Source: Rutpela maculata
Taxonomy: Eukaryota > Arthropoda > Insecta > Coleoptera > Cerambycidae
NCBI GenBank assembly: GCA_936432065.2
Contig: OW386291.2
Location: forward strand, 20,437,821 to 20,501,820
Length of the DNA stretch: 64,000 bases
Direction: 5' to 3'
Position 1 is the first letter of the stretch. Every line of letters begins with the position of its first letter. The translations under genes and the position numbers were made by a program. The notes under the pieces were generated by a model. It worked only from the letters and a program-made list of their open reading frames with translations, was not told the DNA's origin and did not search any database. Shown in pieces: positions 1 through 10,234 of this stretch.

Positions 1-1170
1 GTCCTTAGACTTTTTGCAGTCTCCGGAGTGGTGGGGCTCGGTGCACTTGACACACTTCGGCTGTGCTGTGCATCTACCCTGGGCGTGTCCGAAGCGCTGG
101 CATCGGTGGCATTGTGACACGGCCGGGGCGGCTCTCTGTCTCTCAGTCCTGACAACGAGGGAGCAGCACCTTGTCACCTCTAGTATCCTCTCCTCTGCTA
201 GGGGGACCTGGACTAGCATGAGAGGGATTTCTTTCCTGGTGCGTCTCGACGTCATTCTCTGGACTGAGACCGGCGAGAATCCTTTGTTTGTCAGGTCATC
301 CTTGACCTCTTCGCAGGTTACACCACTCGGGATGCCTCGGATTACCACTCTTAGCAGTCTGTCTTCGGGTAGGGCGTATGTGTGGTACTCCCTACCTTCG
401 TTTGCCAGCATCCTAGTGAGTCTGCGGTAGTCGTCAGGGGTGGAGGTCTCGATTGCGATGCCGTCGGCTACAACTCGGGCCTTTTCGAAACCAATTTTGG
501 TCTCGTCCATCCTCTGTTTGACTGCGGACCAGCTCTCTTGTTTTCTCAAGATCACGGGTGGGATCTTGAGTTTCTTGGGCTGTTTGTCGGCAACCTCCGA
601 CTCTTTGCTCTGGGCCCCCTGGTTTGTGGACGGGGGGACAGTCTGGGTAGTTGACGGGGCCTCCTTGCTGGTGCTGGCTAGCACCTGGGAAGCCTGGGCC
701 GTCTTTTTCGCCCTAGTCCTGGTGACCAGGGTGAATTCCCCTTCGCTGTCGTCCTCCGCCTCTGCTTTCCTTTTTGCGGCCTCTTTTTGCGCTGTTTGCG
801 CCTGGGCCGTGGGCTGATCCTGGGAATGGTCGTGGGCCGGGTCGTGGGCCTGGTCCTGGGGCTGCTGGTGCGGCTCCTTGGGGCCCTGGAGGGCTCTCAT
901 GGCTTCTAGCAGCTCCGTTAGTTGGAGTCGCTGCCCATCGAGTTGGATCCGTAGTTCCCTGTTCTGGACACATTGTTCCTCGTACTGGGTACGTTGGAAG
1001 TCCAGCTGCTTGGCCATCTCACTGCGGAGTTGAGCCATTATCTGGCTCATCTCGGCTATCCGGGCTTTTAGTGCCTCGTTCTCGTTAACGAGCGACTGTA
1101 CGAACAGGTCCCTATCGTCCATGTGGTCCATGGGCTTGGGACTCTCTCTGTCCTCGCCTTGTTTGTCCAT
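1..1170 (-). CDS. Gag-like ORF1 protein of a Jockey-type LINE, 3' end off the window
   Basis: The minus strand is open for 390 codons from an ATG at 1170 to the left edge. It encodes an RNA-binding ORF1 protein that in this family coats LINE RNA and accompanies it to target DNA. A coiled-coil-like, Gln/Glu-rich N-terminal third (about residues 15-90) is followed by a basic hinge. Next comes a domain containing LRVVIRGIP, typical of the PRE_C2HC region. Two zinc knuckles lie near the edge: CHRCQRFGHAQGRC (CX2CX4HX4C) and CVKCTEPHHSGDC (CX2CX3HX4C). No stop or frameshift is seen, and the GC content is far higher than in the flanks, so the copy may be young. The ORF2 (endonuclease/RT) expected downstream lies outside the window. 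The ATG was chosen as the first Met after an in-frame stop 18 nt upstream of a 3'-splice-site-like sequence. Confidence 0.85.
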   Translation of the reverse strand, partial: MDKQGEDRESPKPMDHMDDRDLFVQSLVNENEALKARIAEMSQIMAQLRSEMAKQLDFQRTQYEEQCVQNRELRIQLDGQRLQLTELLEAMRALQGPKEPHQQPQDQAHDPAHDHSQDQPTAQAQTAQKEAAKRKAEAEDDSEGEFTLVTRTRAKKTAQASQVLASTSKEAPSTTQTVPPSTNQGAQSKESEVADKQPKKLKIPPVILRKQESWSAVKQRMDETKIGFEKARVVADGIAIETSTPDDYRRLTRMLANEGREYHTYALPEDRLLRVVIRGIPSGVTCEEVKDDLTNKGFSPVSVQRMTSRRTRKEIPLMLVQVPLAEERILEVTRCCSLVVRTERQRAAPAVSQCHRCQRFGHAQGRCTAQPKCVKCTEPHHSGDCKKSKD

Positions 1171-1478
1171 ACTGTCCTCCACAGTATTCTTGTCCTCTAG
1201 CTGAAATAAAAGTCTGTATTAGTAATGTTAAAGGAAGGGAATCTTTGGTGGGAAGGGTGAAAACAAACAAAGTGTCCCCAGGCGGGGGACTTTATTTATC
1301 TTTTTACACTAGTGTCTTGAAAAAGACAACTAGTGCTTCTCCTCTTCTGTCTGCTAGCCTTGTAACGTTCGGGAACGCTACACTCAGCTCGCACTGTGGG
1401 ACTGCCACTTCGCTGTTCACTTGCACTGGAAACTGCACTACTACACTAGGTGGTCTGCTTGCTTCGGCGTCTGATTAA
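1171..1478 (-). mobile_element. Probable 5' untranslated region of the Jockey-type LINE
   Basis: This stretch is GC-richer than the AT-rich DNA to its right, and composition changes sharply at about 1475. I place the 5' end of the LINE there. It holds a hairpin at 1274-1290 (GTCCCC, 5-nt loop, GGGGAC). On the minus strand there is also a branchpoint-like TACTAAT, a pyrimidine run and an AG at 1201-1202, resembling a 3' splice site. The boundary is inferred from composition only. Confidence 0.5.
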
Positions 1479-2085
1479 TTTTCTATAAATTCATAATAGT
1501 ATAAGATAATGCATGATTGATTATTGTCAGTGATTTGTATGTGGCGTCATCTGGGAATAATTTCTGTAATAGACTACGTGGTAAGCAAGCAAATTTTATG
1601 GTAACTCTTTTAGAACTTCTAGAAGACGACAATAATATTGGTTTGTCTACCAAGTACAATAATACAGCGAACTAATACTGGGTTAGAATTACAATTCGAT
1701 AATAGTTAAAAATAAAATATACTATTTTCCAGTTTAATTTGACAGAATTCAACAAAATAATAGTCAGACGAAAAAAAATAATAGTCTTTTTATTAATTAA
1801 AATAACAATCACCTCTTGTTCAAAAATACCATCAATATAATTCAGTTTAACAAAATTAACGATATTGTTAGTTAACCATTTTTTTTTTTTTTTGTTGAAT
1901 TTACCCATACTATTTCTTTGAGTGTAACTATAAAAAACGTTGCTGCGACAGAAGGCGCACATATAGTAACAGTAACTAGAGGTTTTAACTTCGGAATAAT
2001 GTCATATGAATAAAATTTCGCTCATTTAACTTCCTCATCCAGTAAAAGTGTTACGCAAAAAAAATTGAACATTTTTATTGTTCAA
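1479..2085. other. AT-rich stretch, nothing recognised
   Basis: Simple AT-rich sequence with A and T runs. The minus-strand reading frame at 1672-1962 is lysine- and isoleucine-rich, without motifs, and looks like chance. Confidence 0.5.
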
Positions 2086-2090
2086 ATAGT

Positions 2091-2345
2091 TTAGAATGTC
2101 ATGAAACGTCTAGATTTTAAGTTTGAGCAAAACAAAATTCTGTCGTTCTGTCGGTAACTTTTTGTGCGCACGATTACTCTGGAACCGTTTAAAATATTGA
2201 CTTGAAATTTGGTACACGTATGTATTTTAACGAGATCTGGAACTAGATTATATTTTGATCTTATTCCCTTCAAGGGTTGGGAGGTAAATTGGGGTAAATA
2301 GGTAAATCAATAAAGTAAGAGTCCATAAAATTGGTATTTAGTATA
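2091..2345 (-). repeat. Dispersed repeat family F, 3' half
   Basis: Reverse-strand copy of the most abundant repeat here. Its hallmark blocks are ACGGAATAAGAT, AAACGGTTCCAGAGTAATCG, GCACAAAAAGTTACAGACAG and CTCGACGTTTCATGACAT. Other copies lie near 4.6, 5.4, 7.0, 11.0, 25.3, 46.4, 52.7, 62.7 and 63.9 kb. The codable stretch in it (GSRVIVRTKSYRQ) recurs in copies in different frames and is not a gene. Confidence 0.8.
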
Positions 2346-2739
2346 TATAATTTTATTCATTTTTTACGTACAATGCATAAATCGTTCGTTGTACATAAAA
2401 AATGGAAGAGATCATTTTTGTGCGGAATTTCATTATCTTTCATTTTCATAATAACCTCAATTGGCCTCCGAGCCATCGAAAGCGCGATATTCGCAAAAAA
2501 CCGTTTTTTGTGAACATTGGTCTTGAATAATTTTTTATACCGTAGTGATCTCGTTGCCGATTTTTAATATTTTCTTTAAAACACCAAAATAAATCGATTT
2601 AAAAAAAAAATAAGGATATATTTTGTTAGATCAGAAAAGTCTAATTTCGCTGGAGTAGTAGGCGATTTCAAATATTATGTTTTTAAAGTTCCATAAACAA
2701 TAATTTCCACATAGTGCAAATATAGAATCAACATTTTTG

Positions 2740-2815
2740 TCGTTGTAACAGGCTTGGATAACATCTGGTTGTGGCTGTGGAAGTCGTGATTCCTTGGGCA
2801 GCTGTTTTTGGCCAC
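2740..2815 (-). repeat. Dispersed repeat family F, 5' end fragment
   Basis: Reading the minus strand, this has the family F start: a GCTGCCCAAGGAATCAC block followed by ACTTCCACA. It may belong to the same insertion as 2091-2345, with the interior replaced, because both have the same orientation and order. Confidence 0.55.
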
Positions 2816-3061
2816 GTAATAGTAAATTCATCAAAGAAAAGTTTGTATATTATGCGGAGGCTTGTTAATTTATAGGAGGTGGATACCACCCCCGTTTACA
2901 GTTTCTACCAATTGCAATAGGTATGAAACTGTTCACGTCCATACCTTTACATTTAGTAATTATTTGTTATGTTTTCATTGGATTTTTTAACTCGCCTGTT
3001 GTTCATTATTAAGACTCTTTCTTACTTAAGAAGTATATTTGTGGTTTTGTCTCACTAAAGT

Positions 3062-3097
3062 CCTGAGGAAGAATAAGATTTTATTCGAAACGTCGAC
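3062..3097 (+). repeat. CTGAGGAAGA...CGAAACGTCGAC motif, possibly a Penelope-type 3' region
   Basis: An imperfect stem (AATAAGAT/ATTTTATT) lies between CTGAGGAAGA and CGAAACGTCGAC. Similar 'ctgaggatg...gccgaaacgtc' sequences are widely seen in non-coding parts of Penelope-like and related elements of animals. No GIY-YIG or RT coding sequence is visible nearby, so this is only a tentative link. Confidence 0.3.
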
Positions 3098-3099
3098 AA

Positions 3100-4330
3100 G
3101 AGGAAATAACCTCGTTTACTTTCTTATACGACTAATTCTAAATTGAAAACGTAAAAGTATTATTTGTTTGCTAATATTTCAGTAAATATTAATTTTAGTG
3201 AAAAATGGTGGATATCAAAAATAAAGCTTATAAACTGAAAATTAATTTGTTTTTTATATGTTTATACAGAATTAATAGTTTCGGAGATATTTAAGTTTAT
3301 AAATGGCATCCGAATATTTATAGGATAAAACATTTAATTCAAATTTTGAATAGCCTAGAAACTAAGACACTTCCATCAAAAATTCTAAGGAACAGACTTA
3401 ATCACTCTTTAAAATGATTTTCTGCTTGTTTCTGTAACATAAAAGTTATGGCAGTTTTCACACTTTTTTAAAGAAAATGTTATTGTAATTGTCCAGTAAT
3501 TAATATTTTTTCCAAAAATACTGTTTTTCGATAATATATAGCAAACATCTATCTACATATTCAATTTTTTTGTCCGTCAAAACATTTGCTTTAGAAAAAA
3601 TACCTGTCTGCCATATTGGAGCCGCCATTTTTTTATTTTGATTCGTAATGATATGAATATAATATTTTACTAGAATAATAACCCACAAAGAAAAATTATC
3701 ATTACGTATGAAATTATTCCTTTGCATATTTTTTACCTTTAGTTCTGTACTATTATTAATCATAATAATTGCAATGAAACGCATTAGTGATGAACAAACG
3801 ATCCAGCGTAATTTTCACGAAAAAAAAAAAACGAATTTTTTATAGGCAGTGTAAACAACTTCACAGAAAATTCTTACCGTGCTTAAACGAGAACATCACA
3901 GAAAATGCAATTATAGAGGTTTTCTGCCATTTGCTCATAAGCAGAGCCACACACATTATAATATTAAAGTTGAACATGCAGCGTTTTAATTTGCCATGGT
4001 AATTTCCGGAGTTAATGTTGGAGTTTTTTCAAGTTGACCAAAGTCCTTTGATAAACTGTTGAAGTCGGGACATATTCCTCTCGTCTATGGCGTCCTCTGT
4101 ATTAATTAAACCGGCGTTGGAGTTCGCTAAGTTAATCTTGCAGGTATTTCTGTTTTCAAAGGATGTGGTGAACAAGCAAGGATGGCGAGAGACGCATATA
4201 TAGTACTAATTAATTTTGATTAAAGTTATATACAAATCCACTGTTCTTCACATCCTATATATACAAAACCGCTAGTGGTATTAGGAAAATTAAAATTCGA
4301 TTTATGAATTTTTCACTTATATTTTTTTAT
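3100..4330. other. AT-rich stretch, nothing recognised
   Basis: No coding pattern or recognisable repeat. The minus frame at 3500-3784 and the plus frame at 3787-4002 have low-complexity Lys/Asn/Ile composition and no motifs. Confidence 0.45.
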
Positions 4331-4539
4331 ACAGGATGTTCCATCTAAGGCAATCTCTTTCGCTAGCTCTCTTATTTTATATTTAAGTAAAATATGTTTC
4401 AAATAAAAGTTACATGGAATCAGGCGGTTTACAGACAGTAAATATGTATTATTGCACAGGGTGTTCTAATCAGTCGGAACACTATACAACTTATTTCTGA
4501 GAGAGCCCATGCCTGCTCCGTACGTCATGGTAGTGGGGG

Positions 4540-4785
4540 TGACCGAGGCAAATAAATGAGGCTTTTGGTTCTTATATGCACACTAAATCACAATTTTATT
4601 TCTTTACCTCCCCTTTAATAATGGGTGGAGGTGGAAATGAGAGGGTGATAGTGCCAAAAAAAAAATTGAGACCTTCGCTTTTCGTACATACACTAAATAC
4701 CAATTTTATGGACTCTTACTAGCTTGTTTTACCTATTTACCCCCCAACCCTTTCCCCGGAATAAGATCAAAATATAATCTAGTTA
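4540..4785 (+). repeat. Dispersed repeat family F, middle part
   Basis: Matches copies near 25.5 and 62.75 kb. Shared blocks are CCTTTAATAATGGG, GTGCCAAAAA, ACTAAATACCAATTTTATGG, and the ATTTACCCCCCAACCC run leading into GGAATAAGATCAAAATATAA. It stops abruptly at about 4785, where a mariner-type coding remnant begins on the other strand. Confidence 0.75.
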
Positions 4786-5277
4786 CAGACTTGATTTTCG
4801 GAATTCCAATATCTGTAATTTTGTTTGTTGGTGTAGCCACATAAATGAAAATGAGCCTCATCAGAAAACCACAAGTTGTAATTAATTCCACGTTCTAAAA
4901 TAATTTCAGAAAAATGTAGACGTCTTGGGACATCTGTTGGTTTTATTTCATGAACTATTTGGATTTTATACAGATGAAGATTCAGATCCTTGTGTAAAAT
5001 TCTAAGCAAAGAAGATTTACCTAAGCGGGACCCCCTGGGCTCGTTTTCTAACTGAACGTTTTGGACTGTGTTCAACAGATGCTGTCACTCGTTCAATGTT
5101 TGGGGGTTTGGATTTATTGGTTGTACCTGTTTCTTCAAATTTACGAATCCACGATTTTATGGCATGAGCGGAAGGAATTCTCCCGTGACGAGGAATCGCA
5201 AAGAATCGCACACTGTCGTTATTTTTATAATACGATTTTATTGCAAAAGCACGCTGCTCACCGGACCACCGTTCCAT
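4779..5277 (-). pseudogene. Mariner-type transposase remnant (DUF4817 N-terminus, first catalytic Asp)
   Basis: The N-terminal part begins at 5277 with MERWSGEQRAFAIKSYYK. It continues through a helix-turn-helix-like region ending in IKSWIRKFEETGTTNKSK, as in the DUF4817-containing mariner relatives of arthropods. A second frame carries LWFSDEAHFHLCGYTNKQNY, which contains the first catalytic Asp of the DDE/D triad. The frames overlap around 5020-5075, so there is a frameshift. The C-terminal half is absent: reading ends after NSENQ at 4779, where family F sequence starts. The transposase would have cut and pasted its own element; this copy cannot. Confidence 0.8.
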
Positions 5278-5394
5278 GATTACCAAATGGCATATAATGA
5301 CAGACAATATGACAAATAAATCCATGGCCAGCTATACATAGTTACAAAATAACATTTTCAAAATTTTCCGTTCCCGGGGACCACCCGTTATATA
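5278..5394 (-). mobile_element. Likely 5' terminal region of the mariner-type remnant
   Basis: Upstream of the transposase start the minus strand reads AACGGGTGGTCCCCGGGAAC, a GC-rich end sequence, before family F resumes at about 5395. The opposite end is missing, so no TIR pair can be shown. Confidence 0.4.
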
Positions 5395-5490
5395 CTAAAT
5401 ACCAATTTTATGGACTCTTACTTGCTTGATTTACCTATTTACCTCCATTTACCCCCATGGCCACCCGGTTCTAGACATTTTTCAAGTGTA
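5395..5490 (+). repeat. Dispersed repeat family F fragment
   Basis: Repeats the ACTAAATACCAATTTTATGG...TTACCTATTTACC block of the copy at 4700-4750. The same block therefore lies on both sides of the mariner remnant, as if mariner DNA split or duplicated an F copy. Confidence 0.65.
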
Positions 5491-5562
5491 AGCGGACAAT
5501 ATTTTGGCGCCCCCTATATCAGTGACAATAAAACTGTAGGAACTGTAATGGAGAAAAAATCT

Positions 5563-5633
5563 GCAAATAATTATTACAATTTTAGTGCGTTCAGTATTTG
5601 GCGCCTTTTCCTTTCCCTGTTTGGCGCCTCTTT
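5563..5633 (+). repeat. Left direct repeat flanking the 5.6-6.9 kb unit
   Basis: The block from CAAATAATTATTACAATTTTA through two TTTGGCGCC motifs recurs at 6817-6893 in the same orientation, with one 10-15 nt insertion there. The two copies could be the ends of a small retroelement-like unit. Confidence 0.5.
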
Positions 5634-5806
5634 CAACTGGAGCAAAATTCTGGGCTTCACCAAAAAGTATTTAAATCGACACTTTCGCGCATTCACAGTC
5701 AGTTCTCAGCAAGCATTCGTCGCAATCAGTTCGGTGCAAGCGCGAGTCGAAGACACTACCTAAATTGTTAATTTTGAAACTTTAAAAAATATCTTTTCTT
5801 GCATTA

Positions 5807-6218
5807 GGCCCTCCCCGCACACGGAGCTACTCATTAGAAACGGTAACTGGTTTGTGACGGAAATATAAACTGATCGCTAACTAGTTAGTAACCGGACTCC
5901 GTACACGAAGCTACTGTATCTGCCACAAAATTCACATTCAATTGCTCGTTCATCTTGAAATCATCCAAAAGATACTTGTAAACACACAAAAAACTCTGTA
6001 ATTTCTTCCCGGAACTCGGAAACTGAATACTGAAGTGACTGCACGCAGGATTTCTTAAAACTGATCACAAACCGATTACCAACTAGTTACTAACTAGTAG
6101 CGCCGTGTGCGGCATTCGATAGAACGATAGAACGTCATAGGAAGTGACTATCAAGTGATTGGTTACTAACTGCAGTCACCAATCAGTTTCTTTCGAGTAG
6201 CCCCGTGTGCGGACAGCC
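5807..6218. mobile_element. PIF/Harbinger-type MITE, 412 bp, TSD TTA
   Basis: Termini are inverted: GGCCCTCCCCGCACACGGAG at the left, and CCCCGTGTGCGGACAGCC at the right. Both arms carry further related blocks such as CTAACTAGTTAGTAACC. It is flanked by TTA at 5804-5806 and 6219-6221, the 3-bp TWA duplication characteristic of PIF/Harbinger. It contains no ORF and would be moved in trans. It sits in the 5' leader of the small ORF at 6313. Confidence 0.75.
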
Positions 6219-6312
6219 TTAGAGGTAGCCAGTGCATTTTCCTTTCCTTTCCACAGGAAAACTAAAACATTAAATTATATCAACTTGTGCACTACGTAAA
6301 TATAATTAAGAG

Positions 6313-6720
6313 ATGAGCGATAACGAGGACTCAGTAAATAATCAAGATGAAGAGGGGCAACGAGATACTTTGAGTGATGGGGGCCACGAGGTTCGCCCTG
6401 GCGCGTCTACCATGTTGGGCGCGTTGCACCCCATCCTGTCGGGAGCATCAAACACCGTCTCAGGATTGGAAGAGGGACAACGTTATACTTTCAATAATGG
6501 GGGCCATGAGGTTCGCCCTGGCGCGTCTACCATGTTGGGCGCGCTGCACCCCATCCTGCCTGAAAAATCAAATATTAACACAAGCCTGCCCGGATCGATA
6601 TCTCCTGCTGCACCATCGACGTTGGGGCCCCCAGGCTCCTCTGCAGACTCAAGGCCGTCGCCTTTTACGATAGAAGAACTCGCTGCCACGGTTACCAGCA
6701 TACAATCTGCCATGCAATAA
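6313..6720 (+). CDS. Unrecognised 135-aa ORF with an internal 120-bp tandem duplication
   Basis: The ORF starts MSDNEDSVNN and is acidic at the N-terminus, then Pro/Ser-rich. A segment containing GGHEVRPGASTMLGALHPIL occurs twice because of a tandem duplication of period 120 bp (6351-6440 and 6471-6560). The two DNA copies are nearly identical, so the duplication is recent or under constraint. The C-terminus (FTIEELAATVTSIQSAMQ) resembles the start of a coiled coil, as in some retrotransposon gag N-termini, and the next bases continue a similar composition after the stop. No domain is recognised. The location between two direct repeats with TGGCGCC motifs suggests a degenerate or non-autonomous LTR-type element rather than a host gene. 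Confidence 0.45.
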   Translation: MSDNEDSVNNQDEEGQRDTLSDGGHEVRPGASTMLGALHPILSGASNTVSGLEEGQRYTFNNGGHEVRPGASTMLGALHPILPEKSNINTSLPGSISPAAPSTLGPPGSSADSRPSPFTIEELAATVTSIQSAMQ

Positions 6721-6816
6721 CTTCTAGCAACTCAACATATGGCCCTAAATCAAACTGAAACGAACTCGTGCACAACAACCATTAACCAAACTCGAGGTCA
6801 AGTTAATTTTCCACAA

Positions 6817-6893
6817 ATAATTATTACAATTTTAGTGGGAAAGCGGTGATCGTTTAGTGTTTGGCGCCTTTCCCTTTCCCTGTTTGGCGCCTG
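6817..6893 (+). repeat. Right direct repeat flanking the 5.6-6.9 kb unit
   Basis: Second copy of the block at 5563-5633, again with two TTTGGCGCC motifs. Directly downstream begins another family F copy. Confidence 0.5.
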
Positions 6894-6934
6894 CGACCGC
6901 GTAGTTAGCAGAATTCAAGATCAGGCTCTGTTTA

Positions 6935-7195
6935 CCCGGCAACCCTTCAACGGAATAAGATGAAAATATAATCTAGTTCCAGATCTTGTGAAAATACACA
7001 TGTGTACCAAATTTCAAGTCAATATCTTAAACGGTTCCAGAGTAATCGTGCGCACAAAAGTTACAGACAGACCAACAGACAAAAATTTTTTTGCTCAAAC
7101 TTAAAATCTCGACGTTTCATGACATTCTAAGCCTATTTGAACAATACAAATTAAAAAAAAATGTTACTATACTTCCACTGGATGTGGAGGTAATA
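6935..7195 (+). repeat. Dispersed repeat family F, 3' half with terminal hairpin
   Basis: Contains AACGGAATAAGATGAAAATA, AAACGGTTCCAGAGTAATCG and CTCGACGTTTCATGACATTC. It ends in a perfect hairpin near 7169-7191 (TACTTCCAC, loop TGGAT, GTGGAAGTA). The copy begins sharply inside the ACCC-rich block, so it is 5'-truncated. Confidence 0.85.
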
Positions 7196-7199
7196 AGAA

Positions 7200-8535
7200 A
7201 TTAATTTTAAGCAGATCTTTCAAAAAAGTGTGTCGCTGGCTCCCGTACTATGTGTAGAGATTGCTCTTTTTCATTTATTCCAGGACTCAGACCATACGCC
7301 GCCTTTTTAGAGTTTTAACGAATCACCCTTACTTAAATAGACCTAAGATTTACATGAACAATAGGTATCTAATTTCAGCTTATCTTGGTACAAAATATCT
7401 GAAAGACTACGCAAACAATCGAGACCAGCAAGATAAAACTTCATCTTAATTTCCTCCATGTAAGTTTACAGCCCTGTACTTTCGTCATAAAATTTGTACT
7501 GAGCATACCCCTTTCCAAGCAATGAATCTTTACAGTAAATTGTAAATGTTTCTGCTTCAGGATGAAATCCCCCCGACCTTTCCAACTATTCCAGTGGTTA
7601 CTTGAAGCGGTCAGTCGAAATTTCCCATTAAACTGTAGCTGTTTAAGCTTGAAAGTTTTTGCTCGATCCATTTAGCTGTGCTGGGGGCTGCAAAAAATGT
7701 GTTTCGGTTAGTTTGGAGACTCCCCATGGCGGGTCGTAATCTGCTACAGCGTTTGCTTTGTGTAAAGTTTGGGATTGCACGAAATGGTTTTGCAATTTTA
7801 AAACAAGAACTAATTAAATAATAATTGAAGTATTAATGGTAATTGCGTATTTCATATAGAATTAAGCACTGTTTCGTTAGTCGTTTCCTTAAAAGTGTTG
7901 TAAAACAATAATAGTACAGTAACTAGTTGTTTTAATTTAGGAATAATGTCATATGCACTAACTTCCCTTCTTTTATATAATTTAATAGTAAATGCATCAA
8001 ACTGAAGTTTCTACGAGCGGAAGAAGAAAGAGGGGTAAAAATTAACCCCAACCCTTAAAACCTACCAAACCAAATTAACTTGGAGTAATTTTGCTGGAAA
8101 AAGTGTCTAATTTAATGAAATTAATTACCGACTAGACTAGCACATTAATGGCTTACAATGCTTCTGATGTAATAACAGAAAACTGTTTTTCACGCTCCCT
8201 ATATAAAGGGATGTAACTCCCTTGGGGTACAATTTAGGGCAAAAGTTGTGTGAGGAATTTATGAGTGAACGTTCATAGAAGGGTACGGAAGTTGGATGGT
8301 GGGGAGCCAACACACTCATGCATAAACAAACAATATATGTTACCTTGCTTGTAGCAACTAAAGCGTATGTAAAGGTTTATTTTAAAATAAAATACCTTCT
8401 TAACGCAAGAAAATGGTTATTTATGAGATTGTGAGGAAACATTTTAAATAATCAAATGATCAATGATCAAGTGTGTGACTATGGTTCTAAATAATGAGGT
8501 TCTATCAGGGGGGAGGTCTATTGCTTAAGGCTTCG
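7200..8535. other. AT-rich stretch, nothing recognised
   Basis: No supported coding sequence or repeat. Short frames at 7261-7449, 7441-7671 and 8137-8319 carry no motifs. Confidence 0.4.
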
Positions 8536-8559
8536 CCAATAATTTTAAGTCTGTATTTC

Positions 8560-9664
8560 AAATACCTAAAAAAATAAATTCAACCAGTGTAAATGGTGTA
8601 ATTGATGGTAGAGATTTGGAATTATTAAATATTTCGGAAAATACTAATGCTGAATGTCATTAATGCAATAGATAAACTAAAACCAAAGAATGCGATGGGG
8701 CATGATAGTGTACCTAGTTATGTCATACATGGTTGCAAGGAAGCATTTGTTAAGCCACTACTAATTATATTCAATATAGCTATTAGAAATAAAAAAATTT
8801 CTGATAAACTGAAAATAGCACGAATTACTCCTGTTTTTAAAAGCGGAGATCGAAGATAAATTATAAATTATCGTCCTATAATATCAAATTTATCTAAGAT
8901 ATTCGAAACCATTATATATAACTACCTGTATGAACATGCTAAAAAGAAAATATCTAACTTTCAATATGGGTTTCAAAAGAAGAGATCAGTAAATGGAAAT
9001 CTAATGGATGTGACCTCTACGATGGATGCCTTGACAAATAATAAACAAATGGATACCGACTTTGCTAAGACATTTGACAAAGTTGACCATGACATATTGC
9101 TAAATAAGCTTAGAAAATTCTCCATCTCTAGTGATTTAATAACATTTATGACTACTTACTTACCTTATAAATCGACAGCAATATGTCATGATCGATAATC
9201 ATGATCATTGAGTCGAATTACTACACATCAGATTGAGGAGTTCCGCAAGGTTCAAATCTAGGCCTACTTTCATTTTTAATTTTCATTAATGATATTGTAG
9301 ATTCCGTTAAACATTCATCGGTTAGCCTTTCCGCTGACGAAACATGGGTAATTATCAGGATTGTTTGCTTTTACAAGATGACATAAGGACAATATATAAC
9401 TGGTCTGTTCAGAATCAGCTGCTCTTTAATATTAATAAATGCAAGGTAATGACTTTCTCGTTTTGCAAAAATATGCTTGATTATAAATACGAAATTGGAA
9501 ACGAAAACTTGGAAAGAGTTTATACAAAAACTGATCTGGGTGTGATATTTGACTCGAAACTGACGTTTAATGACCATGTGATAAATATTTCAAACAAGTG
9601 CTACAAAAATTTAGGTTTTATCTTACCAACTGAAAATCATTTAAATGCGAAAAAACTATTTTAA
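8560..9664 (+). pseudogene. LINE reverse transcriptase pseudogene
   Basis: Recognisable RT blocks in order are: KPKNAMGHDSVPSYVI (8690), LKIARITPVFKSGDRR (8815), a NYRPIISNLSKIFE-like stretch after an in-frame stop, FQYGFQKKRS (8960), and FAKTFDKVDHDIL where the motif A Asp lies (9060). After another stop come GVPQGS and FLIFINDIV (9240-9300), then a degraded ADET in place of the catalytic ADD (9340). A long final frame follows with NINKCKVMTFSF and LGVIFDSKLTFNDHV (9344-9664). At least three frame or stop defects, and loss of the second catalytic Asp, make it inactive. It would have copied LINE RNA into target DNA. Confidence 0.8.
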
Positions 9665-10209
9665 TGTCATATTCCTCCTTTGTAAGATTGAAACTAGATA
9701 ATTGCTTCACGGTACCAGGTACATACAAATGTTAGAAATGTATAGAAAAAATTTATAAAACATATTAATTTCATTTTGCATAAGAGGTATACTAGTAATT
9801 CTTATTATTTAGATAAATTTACTAAGTATAATTTAATGTCACTAAATAGCAGAAGAGCTTACTTTGACATTGTTTATTTGTATAAATTTCTAGATAATCT
9901 TTCTTATGACGTAACTACCCTAAAATAATAATCAATATGCCAGATGAACGAACACATTTTCAAAGAACTTTTTCATACATTATAACAACTAGAAACTATG
10001 AACTAAAGCCACCTCCTGTGAGAATGGTAAAGAGCTAATTCATTACAATGATAACTAAATATATTCAGTGATATGGAATGTTGACAAACAAATTAAAAAA
10101 TAGACTACTTAATATACAGAATGATATAGCATTTAAGCATTTTATGTCGTTAATTTATTCTCTCGTTCACGTTATGTGTCTTATTTTAGATATTTTAATT
10201 TAGTTTAAG

Positions 10210-10234
10210 TTAGGTTAGGTTAGGTTAGGTTAGG
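10210..10234 (+). repeat. Five TTAGG units (insect telomere motif), interstitial
   Basis: Five perfect TTAGG units plus a partial one lie in the 3' region of the LINE. TTAGG is the ancestral insect telomere repeat. The run is far too short to be a telomere and is embedded in element sequence. Confidence 0.85.

Noticed and set aside
14..817. Three plus-strand reading frames of 90-138 codons at the left edge
   Set aside because: They are antisense shadows of the GC-rich Gag-like ORF on the minus strand, whose zinc knuckles and uniform openness make it the real frame.
4333..4480. TACAGGATGTTCC and CACAGGGTGTTC as TIRs of the mariner remnant at 4.8-5.3 kb
   Set aside because: No inverted partner is found at the other side; family F lies between them and the coding remnant. 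They may be ends of other eroded elements.
5410..5763. 117-codon plus-strand frame
   Set aside because: It starts inside family F and runs through a direct repeat; no motif and no codon pattern of a gene.
10210..10234. A real telomere or chromosome end
   Set aside because: Only five units, embedded in element DNA with continuing sequence on both sides.
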